A stretch of 64,000 bases of DNA, from positions 1 to 64,000 of the forward strand of contig JASLQF010000029.1 of the NCBI GenBank assembly GCA_030744625.1. Reading direction: 5' to 3'. This DNA comes from Rhodospirillales bacterium. Its GTDB lineage: Bacteria; Pseudomonadota; Alphaproteobacteria; Rhodospirillales; JASLQF01. Below the pieces are notes generated by a model. The model made no database searches. It saw nothing but the letters and a program-made list of their open reading frames with translations, and was not told the origin of the DNA. Below, piece by piece: positions 15,881-23,572 of the stretch (the first letter of the stretch is position 1; each line of letters begins with the position of its first letter). Both the position numbers and the translations under genes were made by a program.

Positions 15881-17122
15881 ATGAAAAAGATCGACCACCT
15901 GGCCTGTGTCACCTGCTCCAAGACGTACGGCGTTGACGACGTCGATTACGTCTGCCCGGACTGCGGCCTCGATCGCGGCACCCTCGACGTCATCTACGAC
16001 TACGAGGCCATCCGTCCCCGCCTCACCAGGCGCCACCTGGCCGACAGCACCGAGGCCTCGCAATGGCGCTACTGGGAGATCCTGCCCCTTTCCAGGCGCG
16101 AGCTGTGCCCCCCCTTGCGCATCGGCTGGACGCCCCTATACCGGGCCGACCGGCTGGAGCGCGAGCTCGGCCTGAAGTGCCTGTGGTTGAAGGACGACAC
16201 CGGCAATCCATCGGCGTCGCTCAAGGACCGGGCCAGCGTCATGGCCGCCGTGCGCGCCAAGGAGCTGGGCAAGGACGCGGTGGCCGGGGCGTCGACCGGG
16301 AACGCCGCGACGTCGATGGCCTGCGTCTCCGCCTACTTGGGCCTCAAGCCCTACATCTTCGTGCCCGAACGGGCGCCCAAGGCCAAGGTCGCCCAGTTGC
16401 TGGTCTATGGGGCCACGGTGATCATGGTCAGGGGAAGCTACGACCAGTGCTTCGGCCTGGCCTGGGAGGCCAGTCAAAGATGGGGCTGGTACAGCCGCAA
16501 CACGGCGGTCAATCCTTTCCTCGGCGAGGGCAAGAAGACCGCCGCCCTGGAGATCTGCGAGCAACTCGAGTGGGAGGTGCCGGACAAGGTCTTTTGCTCG
16601 GTCGGCGACGGCTGCATCTTCGGCGGCTTGCACAAGGGGTTTGTCGACTTCCACCGCCTCGGGCTGATCGACCGCGTCCCCCAGCTCATCGGCGTCCAGG
16701 CGGCGGGCGCGGCACCGTTGGTCGAGGCTTTCGAAAAGGGCTGGCCGGAAATCAAGCCGCAACAGGCCGAGACGCTCGCCGACAGCATCTGCGTCGGATA
16801 TCCGCGCGACCAGATCAAGGCCCTGCGCGCGGCGCGCCACACCGGCGGCGGCTTCATGGCGGTCACGGACGAGGAAATTCTCGCCGCCCAGCGAAGGGTG
16901 GCGCGCGCCACCGGCGTGTTCGCCGAGCCGGCGGGGGTGACCGCCATCGCCGGGGTCATTAAGATGAAGGAGGCGGGGGATCTGGATGGGGCTGAGCGGG
17001 TGGTCGCCCTGGTTACCGGACACGGCCTCAAGGACATCGATTCGGCCCTCAAGGCGGCCCAGGGCGCGCCCATCATGGTCGAGCCCGACATCGAGGACAT
17101 CGCCGCCAAGCTGGCCGCCTGA
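15881..17122 (+). CDS. threonine synthase-like PLP enzyme with N-terminal zinc ribbon
   Basis: 413 residues of fold-type II PLP enzyme. Residues C9/C12 and C25/C28 form a rubredoxin-like zinc ribbon, seen in many threonine synthases. The PLP Lys is K115 in SASLKDRAS; GASTGNAATSMA binds the cofactor phosphate/carboxylate. The family replaces the phosphate of O-phosphohomoserine with water, but paralogues have other beta- or gamma-elimination reactions. Its setting next to a second PLP enzyme and a 2-oxoacid oxidoreductase suggests a catabolic lyase yielding a 2-oxo acid rather than housekeeping ThrC. It is the first gene of the rightward operon and lies behind the copy-2 operator. Confidence 0.78.
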   Translation: MKKIDHLACVTCSKTYGVDDVDYVCPDCGLDRGTLDVIYDYEAIRPRLTRRHLADSTEASQWRYWEILPLSRRELCPPLRIGWTPLYRADRLERELGLKCLWLKDDTGNPSASLKDRASVMAAVRAKELGKDAVAGASTGNAATSMACVSAYLGLKPYIFVPERAPKAKVAQLLVYGATVIMVRGSYDQCFGLAWEASQRWGWYSRNTAVNPFLGEGKKTAALEICEQLEWEVPDKVFCSVGDGCIFGGLHKGFVDFHRLGLIDRVPQLIGVQAAGAAPLVEAFEKGWPEIKPQQAETLADSICVGYPRDQIKALRAARHTGGGFMAVTDEEILAAQRRVARATGVFAEPAGVTAIAGVIKMKEAGDLDGAERVVALVTGHGLKDIDSALKAAQGAPIMVEPDIEDIAAKLAA

Positions 17123-17151
17123 AAGCACTTTAAAGTGAGGAGACCAAGCGC

Positions 17152-18204
17152 ATGATAGAGAGACGGTCCTGGGAATCGAACCAGCGCGCCTGCCAGTCCA
17201 TGTTCGACGTCATCGGCAACACGCCGATGGTGCGCCTCAACCGAATCGCCAAAGACGTCGGCGCCGAAATCTATTGCAAGCTCGAATGGTACGGGCCCAC
17301 CGGCAGCCTCAAGGACCGCGCCTATTACAACATGATCACCGAGGCCGAGGCGCGCGGCGACCTGAAGGCCGGCATGACCATCCTGGAGTGTTCCACCGGC
17401 AACGCCGGGACGGCCTGCGCCTGGGTAGCGGCGCTCAAGGGCTACCGCTGCATCATCACCATGCCGGTCGGCATGAGCGACGAACGCAAGAAGCTCATGG
17501 AGGCCTACGGCGCCGAGCTGGTGTTCACGCCGGGCGGCGAAAGCGACGTCGACCTGGCCTTGGAGAAGGCCTTCGAGATCAGGGACCAGGACCCGGACCA
17601 ATACTGGGTACCCAACCAGTTCGACAACGATGACAACGTGCAGTCCCACTTCCTCACCACGGGCCCGGAAATCTGGGAACAGACCGAGGGCCGGGTCGAG
17701 GCCATCGTCGCCACCTCGGGCAGCGGTGGCGGCATCACCGGCATCGCCAAGTACCTCCAGGAACAGAACCCGGACGTGCAGATGTGGGCGGTCGAGCCCG
17801 AGGAATGTCCGCTCCTGTCCGAGCGCGGCTGGGGCTCCCACGGCATCGAGGGCATCGGCGACGGCCTGGTTCCCAGGAACCTCCACCTGCAGCACATGAC
17901 CGGCGTCATCACCACCCACACCGACGAGGCGGTGGAGATGGCCAAGCGCATGGCCCGCGAGGAGGGGATATTCTGCGGCATATCGTCGGGCAGTAACGTG
18001 GCGGCGGCCTTGAAGCTGGCCCGCAAGCACCCCGACATCGGCTATATCGTGTGCATGACCAACGATACCGGCCAGCGGTATTTCTCGACGGCGTTGTGCG
18101 GAGAGGCCAAACACGTCGAGATTCCGGAGCGCGACCACCCGCTGGGCGACTACACCGTGGAACAGTTGGATATCTACCAGTCCGGCTGGGAAGTAATCAA
18201 TTGA
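17152..18204 (+). CDS. cysteine synthase/cystathionine beta-synthase-like PLP enzyme
   Basis: 350 residues. FDVIGNTPMVRLNRIA opens the fold-type II catalytic domain, the PLP Lys is K54 in GPTGSLKDRAYY, STGNAGTACAWVAAL is the substrate loop and TSGSGGGITGIAKYL the phosphate-binding loop. Length and motifs fit CysK/CysM-like enzymes, with a C-terminal extension (VEIPERDHPLGDY) of about 20 residues. RBS GTGAGGAG is well spaced. It follows the threonine synthase-like gene by 29 bases. Two PLP lyases side by side suggest sequential or alternative elimination/replacement on one amino acid; the substrate cannot be named. Confidence 0.8.
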   Translation: MIERRSWESNQRACQSMFDVIGNTPMVRLNRIAKDVGAEIYCKLEWYGPTGSLKDRAYYNMITEAEARGDLKAGMTILECSTGNAGTACAWVAALKGYRCIITMPVGMSDERKKLMEAYGAELVFTPGGESDVDLALEKAFEIRDQDPDQYWVPNQFDNDDNVQSHFLTTGPEIWEQTEGRVEAIVATSGSGGGITGIAKYLQEQNPDVQMWAVEPEECPLLSERGWGSHGIEGIGDGLVPRNLHLQHMTGVITTHTDEAVEMAKRMAREEGIFCGISSGSNVAAALKLARKHPDIGYIVCMTNDTGQRYFSTALCGEAKHVEIPERDHPLGDYTVEQLDIYQSGWEVIN

Positions 18205-18250
18205 CCTGGGCGCCTCCGGTCATTGAAGAGCATAGGAAAGGAGACCAGCC

Positions 18251-19084
18251 ATGAGCACCGCGACAGCCGAGAAATTGGACAATAGCGTCGGCAAGGACGA
18301 GCTTCTCGACCTCCACCCCCGGGACCTGCGGGCGCTGGCCCGCGCCGGCAAGTGGACGGGCACCACCGAGGGCCTGGCCACGGGCTATGCCCAGGCCAAC
18401 CTGGTCATCATCCCCAAGGAGGCGGCCTTCGACTTTCTTCTGTTCTGCCTGCGCAACCCGAAGCCGTGCCCCATCGTCGAGGTCACCGATCCGGGCTCGC
18501 CGATGATCACGCAGGTGGCCGACAACGCCGACCTGCGCACCGATCTCCCCATGTACAGCGTCTATGAGAACGGCGAGCTCGTCGCCCAGCCGACCGACAT
18601 CACCGAGTACTGGCGCGACGACCTGGTGGGATTCCTTTTGGGGTGCAGCTATTCCTTCGAGACGGCGCTCCTCAACGCCAACATCCCCCTGCGCCACCAG
18701 GACGAGGACAAGATCGTCTCGATCTACACCACGGACGTGCAGTGCGCCCCGGCCGGCCGCTTCTCCGGCCCCATGGTGGTCAGCATGCGGCCCATCAAGC
18801 ACGAACAGGTGGTACGCGCCGTTCAGGTGACGTCGCGCTTCCCGGCCACCCACGGAGCGCCCGTCCACATCGGCGAACCCTCGGTCATCGGCGTCGATCT
18901 CGAAAAAACCACTTTCCAGACGGACTATGTCGGGCCCGGCGACGGCGAGGTGCCGGTGTTCTGGGGGTGCGGCTGCACGCCGCAGGCGGTGGCCCTCAAT
19001 TCGAAACTAGACTTCATGATCACCCACAAGGCCGGATACCTGTTCGTCACCGATACCCTGTCCGAGGAAATCGCCGCCCTGTAG
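18251..19084 (+). CDS. DUF1445 putative hydro-lyase (D-glutamate cyclase-related)
   Basis: 277 residues of the UPF0317/DUF1445 family. Diagnostic segments are GYAQANLVIIPKEAAFDFLLFCLRNPKPCPIVEV, PMYSVYENGEL, LVGFLLGCSYSFETALL and VFWGCGCTPQAVAL; the last carries the strictly conserved Gly-Cys-Gly-x-Thr-Pro-Gln run. Database names are 'putative hydro-lyase' or 'D-glutamate cyclase', the latter by relation to a mitochondrial protein that forms 5-oxo-D-proline; catalysis by this domain itself is not firmly established. Placement near hyuBA, whose family includes 5-oxoprolinase, is notable. RBS AAAGGAG precedes the ATG. Confidence 0.82.
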   Translation: MSTATAEKLDNSVGKDELLDLHPRDLRALARAGKWTGTTEGLATGYAQANLVIIPKEAAFDFLLFCLRNPKPCPIVEVTDPGSPMITQVADNADLRTDLPMYSVYENGELVAQPTDITEYWRDDLVGFLLGCSYSFETALLNANIPLRHQDEDKIVSIYTTDVQCAPAGRFSGPMVVSMRPIKHEQVVRAVQVTSRFPATHGAPVHIGEPSVIGVDLEKTTFQTDYVGPGDGEVPVFWGCGCTPQAVALNSKLDFMITHKAGYLFVTDTLSEEIAAL

Positions 19085-19127
19085 CCCATAAAACCCTGTA
19101 GCCCACAAGATAGAGAGAACGGATTCC

Positions 19128-20165
19128 ATGAAAGCGGCTCTTATCCACGAAAACGGCCCCCCCGAGGCGTTGAGATACGAAGACGTCGAGCCGCTTCCGG
19201 TGGGTCCGCGCGATGCGATGATCAAGGTGCGGGCAACGTCCGTGAACTGGTTCGACGTCATGGGTCGCAGCGGCGAATACTCGGCCTTCAAGAACTTCCC
19301 CCACATCCTCGGCGGCGACATCGCCGGCGAGGTGGTCGAGGTGGGCTCGGAAGTCACCAACGCCAAGCCCGGCGACCGCGTGCTGGTCTATGCCACCGTC
19401 GCCTGCGGGCAATGCGAATATTGCCTGATCGGCCAGCCCAACATCTGCCAGCACTACAAGTACTACGGGTCCGGGGTGTGGGGCGGCTACGCCCAATACT
19501 TCACGGGGCGGGCAGCCAACCTCATCCAGCTCGACGAGGGGCTCGATTTCGGCGAATGCGCCAGCATCAACGTCGCCTTCCTGACGGCGTGGCACATGCT
19601 GCAGCGGGCCGACATCCGGGCCGGAGAGGACATCCTGATCCAAGCCGCCGCCAGCGGCGTCGGCGCCGGGGCGGTTCAAATGGCCAAGCTCGCCGGGCTG
19701 CGCGTCATCGGCACCGCGGGCAGCGACGAGAAGTGCCAGTGGGCACGCGATCTCGGGGCCGACCACATGATCAACTACAGGACCCAGGATTTCCGCCACG
19801 AGGTGCGCCAGCTCACCGGCGGGCGCGGCGTCGACGTGGTCGTCGAGCACGTCGGCGCCGATGTCTGGGAGGACAGCCTGCGCTCGCTGACGCGCATGGG
19901 CCGGCTGGTCACCTGCGGCGCCTCCTCGGGGATGCAGTGTACGGCCAACGTCGCCCACATCTTCCACAAGCAACTGACCGTCATCGGTTCCAACCACGGC
20001 ACCATGAACGAACTCAGGACCATCGTCAGGCTGCTCAAGGAAGGCAAGCTGAGGGCGGTCATCGGCCAGAGGCTGCCGCTCAGGGAGGCCGCCGAATCCC
20101 ACCGCATACTCGAGGCCCGAAATATTCTGGGCAAGATCGTCCTCGAACCCGAACACGACGACTAG
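19128..20165 (+). CDS. zinc-type alcohol dehydrogenase / quinone oxidoreductase family
   Basis: 345 residues, medium-chain dehydrogenase. GroES-like N-domain with NWFDVMGRSGEY and HILGGDIAGEVVEVGSEV; structural-zinc-type Cys cluster CGQCEYCLIGQPNIC; nucleotide-binding AAASGVGAGAVQMAKLAGLRVIGTAGSDEK; C-terminal GKIVLEPEHDD. Zn-liganding Cys are present in the structural loop, while the usual catalytic Cys near residue 38-40 appears replaced by Asp (WFDVMGRSG), as in quinone-oxidoreductase-like members. It lies 43 bases behind the DUF1445 gene in the same operon. The substrate is unknown. Confidence 0.83.
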   Translation: MKAALIHENGPPEALRYEDVEPLPVGPRDAMIKVRATSVNWFDVMGRSGEYSAFKNFPHILGGDIAGEVVEVGSEVTNAKPGDRVLVYATVACGQCEYCLIGQPNICQHYKYYGSGVWGGYAQYFTGRAANLIQLDEGLDFGECASINVAFLTAWHMLQRADIRAGEDILIQAAASGVGAGAVQMAKLAGLRVIGTAGSDEKCQWARDLGADHMINYRTQDFRHEVRQLTGGRGVDVVVEHVGADVWEDSLRSLTRMGRLVTCGASSGMQCTANVAHIFHKQLTVIGSNHGTMNELRTIVRLLKEGKLRAVIGQRLPLREAAESHRILEARNILGKIVLEPEHDD

Positions 20166-20190
20166 GCCGGGCGCGCCACGGGCGTTGCCG

Positions 20191-20901
20191 ATGGAAGAGC
20201 ACATACGTATCGACAAGCGGTTCTGCGGGCCGCCGGGCAACGGGCACGGCGGCTACGTCAGCGGCGTGGTGGCGGCGAAGATCGGCGGCGGCGGTATCGG
20301 TGGGGCCGAAGTGACCCTGCGCAGCCCCGTCCCCCTGGACCGGGCGTTAAGCGTCGAGCGCCCCGAAGACGGCCGCGTCACCGTCCACGACGGCGCCACC
20401 CTCATCGCCGAGGCCACGGATGCCGAACTCGATCTCGACATCCCCGAGGCACCGACGCTTGCCCAGGCCGAGGACGCGGCACGGAGCTACTTTGGATTGG
20501 GCCAACACCCCTACCCGGATTGTTTCGCGTGCGGAGACGGGCGCGCCCCGGGGAGCGGGCTGGCCATCATGTCGGGCCCGGTTGATGGCAGCGATGTCGT
20601 GGCGGCGCCGTGGCTGCCGCACCAATCGCTGGCCGCTACTGACGGCACCGTGGGGCCGGAGTACCTGTGGGCGGCGCTCGATTGCCCGAGCGCCTGGGCG
20701 TTGTTGCGGGGCGACCACGTGCCGGTCCTGCTCGGCCGCATCACGGCCAGGGTGAAGGAGGGGCTCAAGACCGGCGCGTCGTGCATCGTCTATGCGTGGC
20801 CCATCGCCACCGATGGCCGCAAGCTCTATGGCGGATCGGCCATCGTCTCGGAGAGCGGCGAGCTATGGGGCGCCAGCCGGGCGACGTGGTTCAAGGTCTG
20901 A
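20191..20901 (+). CDS. hotdog-fold thioesterase-like protein
   Basis: 236 residues from ATG 20191; the ORF start six bases earlier is a TTG. The CGPPGNGHGGYVSGVVAAKIGG opening resembles the active-site helix of PaaI/acyl-ACP thioesterase-like hotdogs, and a second half (ALDCPSAWAL, LGRITARVKEGLKTGASCIVYAW, GSAIVSESGELWGASRATWF) looks like another hotdog, giving a tandem arrangement. A central DCFACGDGRAPGSGL could be a loop with paired Cys. It would hydrolyse an acyl-CoA produced by the following 2-oxoacid oxidoreductase. No strong RBS is seen, so it may be coupled to the upstream gene. Confidence 0.6.
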   Translation: MEEHIRIDKRFCGPPGNGHGGYVSGVVAAKIGGGGIGGAEVTLRSPVPLDRALSVERPEDGRVTVHDGATLIAEATDAELDLDIPEAPTLAQAEDAARSYFGLGQHPYPDCFACGDGRAPGSGLAIMSGPVDGSDVVAAPWLPHQSLAATDGTVGPEYLWAALDCPSAWALLRGDHVPVLLGRITARVKEGLKTGASCIVYAWPIATDGRKLYGGSAIVSESGELWGASRATWFKV

Positions 20902-20909
20902 CATCTCGT

Positions 20910-20938
20910 CGCAATGAACGGCGGGTTGCGGCTATAAT
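20910..20938 (+). promoter_or_regulatory. possible internal promoter before 2-oxoacid oxidoreductase genes
   Basis: A perfect TATAAT (20933-20938) lies 35 bases before the oxidoreductase start, in a 71-base gap that is the largest in the operon. The -35 position (CGCAAT, 17-base spacer) is poor, so this is a weak call. Confidence 0.3.
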
Positions 20939-20972
20939 TTAGGCGGTGCTCTTGCCCCGCCAGGGAATCGCC

Positions 20973-22097
20973 ATGGGATTGGAATTCATCGAGGGCAACG
21001 AAGCGATCGTGCGCGGCGCCATCAGGGCGGGATGCGGGTTTTTCGCCGGCTACCCGATCACGCCCGCTTCGACGATCCTCGAATACATGCTCCACCTGCT
21101 TCCCGCCGAGGGCGGCGTCGCCATGCAGGCCGAGGACGAAATCGCCTCCATGGGATTGTGCATCGGCGCCTCGATGGCCGGAAGGAAGGCCATGACCGCG
21201 ACCAGCGGGCCCGGCATCAGCCTGTACAGCGAAAACATCGGCCTCGCCATCATGGGCGAGACCCCGTTGGTCATCGTCAACGTCCAGCGCCAGGGGCCGG
21301 CGACGGGCTCGGCGACCAAGGGCGCCGAGGGGGACATCCAGTTCACCCGCTGGGTGACGTCGGGCGGCTTGCCGATGATCGCGCTCAGCCCCGCCACCGT
21401 GGGCGAGGCCTACGAGCTGACCTTCCGTGCCTTCAACCTGTCGGAGCAGTTCCGCGTGCCGGTGATCGTACTGTCCAACAAGGAGATCAGCCTCACCCAG
21501 GAGAGCGTCGATCTCGACGCCATCGAGCTGCCGCCGCTGGTCGAGCGACGGCGCCCCGCCGACGGGGAGAAATATCAGCCGCACCACTTCGAGACGCCGG
21601 AACAGGTTCCGGTGCTGTCGGACTTCGGCGGCGAGCACGTCACCCAATACACCACCTCGACCCATGACAAGGCCGGCTACCTCACCGCCGACCCCGGCCT
21701 GATCCAGGAGATGATCGACCATTACACGGCCAAGATCGAGGCGGCCACCGACGACATCGCTCTTTTCAGGCACGATCCGCAGGAGGACGCCGAGACCCTC
21801 GTCGTCAGCTACGGCGTCACGTCGCGGTCCGCCGCCATGGCCGTGCGGGAAGCCAGGGACAGGGGCAAGAGGGTATCGTCGCTCACCCTGCAGACCCTCT
21901 ACCCGGTGCCGGAAAGGGCCATCAAATCGGCCATCGACGGCGTCGCCAGGATCGTCGTCCCGGAAATGAACATGGGACAATACAGGTTGGAGATCGAGCG
22001 CCTGGCCCCCGATGGCGCCGAGGTCATCGGCGTCAACAAGATGAACACCACATTGATTTCGCCCGACGAAATCATCGCGGAGGGTGGATTGCTGTGA
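20973..22097 (+). CDS. 2-oxoacid:acceptor oxidoreductase, alpha subunit
   Basis: 374 residues from ATG 20973 (MGLEFIEGNEAIVRGAIRAG), preferred over the GTG 27 bases earlier because AGGGAA sits at RBS distance. It has the pyrimidine-binding domain I (GCGFFAGYPITPASTILEYM, ATSGPGISLYSENIGLAIMGE) and domain II (VVSYGVTSRSAAMAVREARDRG, VVPEMNMGQYRLEIERL). This corresponds to the alpha chain of the KorAB/PorAB type, which oxidatively decarboxylates 2-oxo acids to acyl-CoA with ferredoxin. It lacks an N-terminal gamma domain; the gamma-like part is instead at the end of the beta subunit. GTGA overlap joins it to the beta gene. Confidence 0.85.
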   Translation: MGLEFIEGNEAIVRGAIRAGCGFFAGYPITPASTILEYMLHLLPAEGGVAMQAEDEIASMGLCIGASMAGRKAMTATSGPGISLYSENIGLAIMGETPLVIVNVQRQGPATGSATKGAEGDIQFTRWVTSGGLPMIALSPATVGEAYELTFRAFNLSEQFRVPVIVLSNKEISLTQESVDLDAIELPPLVERRRPADGEKYQPHHFETPEQVPVLSDFGGEHVTQYTTSTHDKAGYLTADPGLIQEMIDHYTAKIEAATDDIALFRHDPQEDAETLVVSYGVTSRSAAMAVREARDRGKRVSSLTLQTLYPVPERAIKSAIDGVARIVVPEMNMGQYRLEIERLAPDGAEVIGVNKMNTTLISPDEIIAEGGLL

Positions 22098-23419
22098 GCA
22101 ATATGGCTTATCAGACCTACATGACCGACGAGCTCGGCCCGCTTCCCTTCTGTCCCGGTTGCGGCCACGAACGCCTGCTCAGGGAACTGGACAAGGCGCT
22201 CGTCGAACTTCAGCTAGACCCCACCAACGTCGTCATCGTCTCGGACATCGGCTGCATCGGCCTGGCCGACCGCTATTTCACCACCAACGCCTTCCATGGG
22301 CTGCACGGGCGCTCGCTGACCTACGCCACCGGCCTCAAGCTGGGCCGCCCGGAATTGACGGTGATCGTCCTCATCGGCGATGGCGGCTGCGGCATCGGCG
22401 GCGCGCACCTGTTGAACGCGGCGCGCCGCAACGTCGATCTCACCCTCGTCGTCGCCAACAACTTCAACTACGGCATGACCGGGGGGCAGCATTCCGTGAC
22501 CACGCCGAGCGGCGGACGCACGTTGACGACACCGCTCGGCAATATCGAGGGCGCCATGGACATCTGCGCCACCGCCATCGGGGCCGGCGCCACCTGGGCG
22601 TTCCGCGGCATCGGCTACGACGACGGCCTGGCCCAGCGCATCGTCGACGGCATCCGCCATCCCGGTTTCGCCCTGCTCGACATCTGGGAGCTGTGCACGG
22701 CCTACTACCTGCCGCGCAACGACTTCAACAAGAAGGAGCTCTACAACCTCATCGAAAGCACCGGCCAGGAGGTCGGCCTGCTTGCCGACAAGGAGCGCCC
22801 CGAGTTCGGCGCCGCCTACCGCCAGCGCGCCGCCGAAATTCCGAAAGGAAAGCCCCCCATCGTCATCGAGCCCGCCTTCGCCCACTCGCTGGAGCGCCAG
22901 AAAGGCATCGTCATGGCCGGTGGGGCCGGCCAGAAGGTCAAGTCGGCGGTCACCGTTTTGGCGCGGGCCGGGATGTTGTCCGGTCTCCAGGCCACCCAGA
23001 AGGACGACTATCCGATCACCATCATGACCGGCCACTCGCTATCGGAAATCAACCTGTCGCCGGACCCCATCGAGTATACGGCCATCGATTCCCCCGATTA
23101 CTTCCTGGTCATCTCCGAGGAGGGCCTCAAGAAAACGCGCTCCTGGATCAAGCGGCTGGCCCCGTCGTGCAGGCTGTACGCCGACGATGGGCTGGAGCTT
23201 CCCGACACCGAGGCGCGGGTGACCAGGCTGCCCCTGGCGCCAGCCGCCAAGGAGGTCGGGCGGCTCTCGAACGGCGTCATCGCGCTGGCCGCCATGTTGC
23301 AGGAGGCCGCCATGTTCCCCATGGACGCCTTCGAGCAGGCCATCTCCCGCTACCAGAAGCCGGAGATCGCCGAAACCAACCTCAAGGCCGTCAAGAAGGG
23401 CGTCGAACTGGTGTCCTGA
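22094..23419 (+). CDS. 2-oxoacid:acceptor oxidoreductase, fused beta-gamma subunit
   Basis: 441 residues. The first about 265 are the TPP-binding beta chain: LPFCPGCGHERLLREL, SDIGCIGLADRYF, VIVLIGDGGCGIGGAHLLNAARRNV and NNFNYGMTGGQHS. The remaining part (GIVMAGGAGQKVKSAVTVLARAGMLSGL, SEINLSPDPIEYTAID, NGVIALAAMLQEA) is a gamma-type domain, normally a separate gene or fused to alpha. No ferredoxin domain or separate ferredoxin gene is present nearby. The start GTG overlaps the alpha stop by four bases. The likely role is converting the 2-oxo acid produced by the upstream PLP enzymes to an acyl-CoA. Confidence 0.83.
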   Translation: MSNMAYQTYMTDELGPLPFCPGCGHERLLRELDKALVELQLDPTNVVIVSDIGCIGLADRYFTTNAFHGLHGRSLTYATGLKLGRPELTVIVLIGDGGCGIGGAHLLNAARRNVDLTLVVANNFNYGMTGGQHSVTTPSGGRTLTTPLGNIEGAMDICATAIGAGATWAFRGIGYDDGLAQRIVDGIRHPGFALLDIWELCTAYYLPRNDFNKKELYNLIESTGQEVGLLADKERPEFGAAYRQRAAEIPKGKPPIVIEPAFAHSLERQKGIVMAGGAGQKVKSAVTVLARAGMLSGLQATQKDDYPITIMTGHSLSEINLSPDPIEYTAIDSPDYFLVISEEGLKKTRSWIKRLAPSCRLYADDGLELPDTEARVTRLPLAPAAKEVGRLSNGVIALAAMLQEAAMFPMDAFEQAISRYQKPEIAETNLKAVKKGVELVS

Positions 23420-23439
23420 GCGGCGCCAGTCCAATACCC

Positions 23440-23540
23440 CCCACCCCGGCCCTCCCCCACAAGGGGGGAGGGGGAATTTTTCCGCGTTTTCAGATAGATA
23501 GTCCTCCCCCCCCGATGGGGGAGGGTTGGGTGGGGGTGGC
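23440..23540. repeat. GC-rich inverted-repeat intergenic element
   Basis: The 153-base gap between the convergent oxidoreductase and MmgE/PrpD genes holds two palindromic blocks: CCCTCCCCC-ACAAG-GGGGGAGGG, followed by a short T-run, and a second CTCCCCCCC...GGGGGAG with CCCCACCC/GGGTGGGGG arms that pair across the whole element. Elements of this composition are dispersed intergenic repeats in many high-GC proteobacteria. It could also serve as a bidirectional terminator for the two converging genes. Confidence 0.55.
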
Positions 23541-23572
23541 AATGACACGACTCCAACTGGCCGGATAATGCT

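Noticed and set aside
23440-23540. Possible CRISPR or G-quadruplex array in the C/G-run region
   Set aside because: Only two palindromic blocks of unequal sequence and no regular spacer; better explained as an intergenic inverted repeat or terminator.
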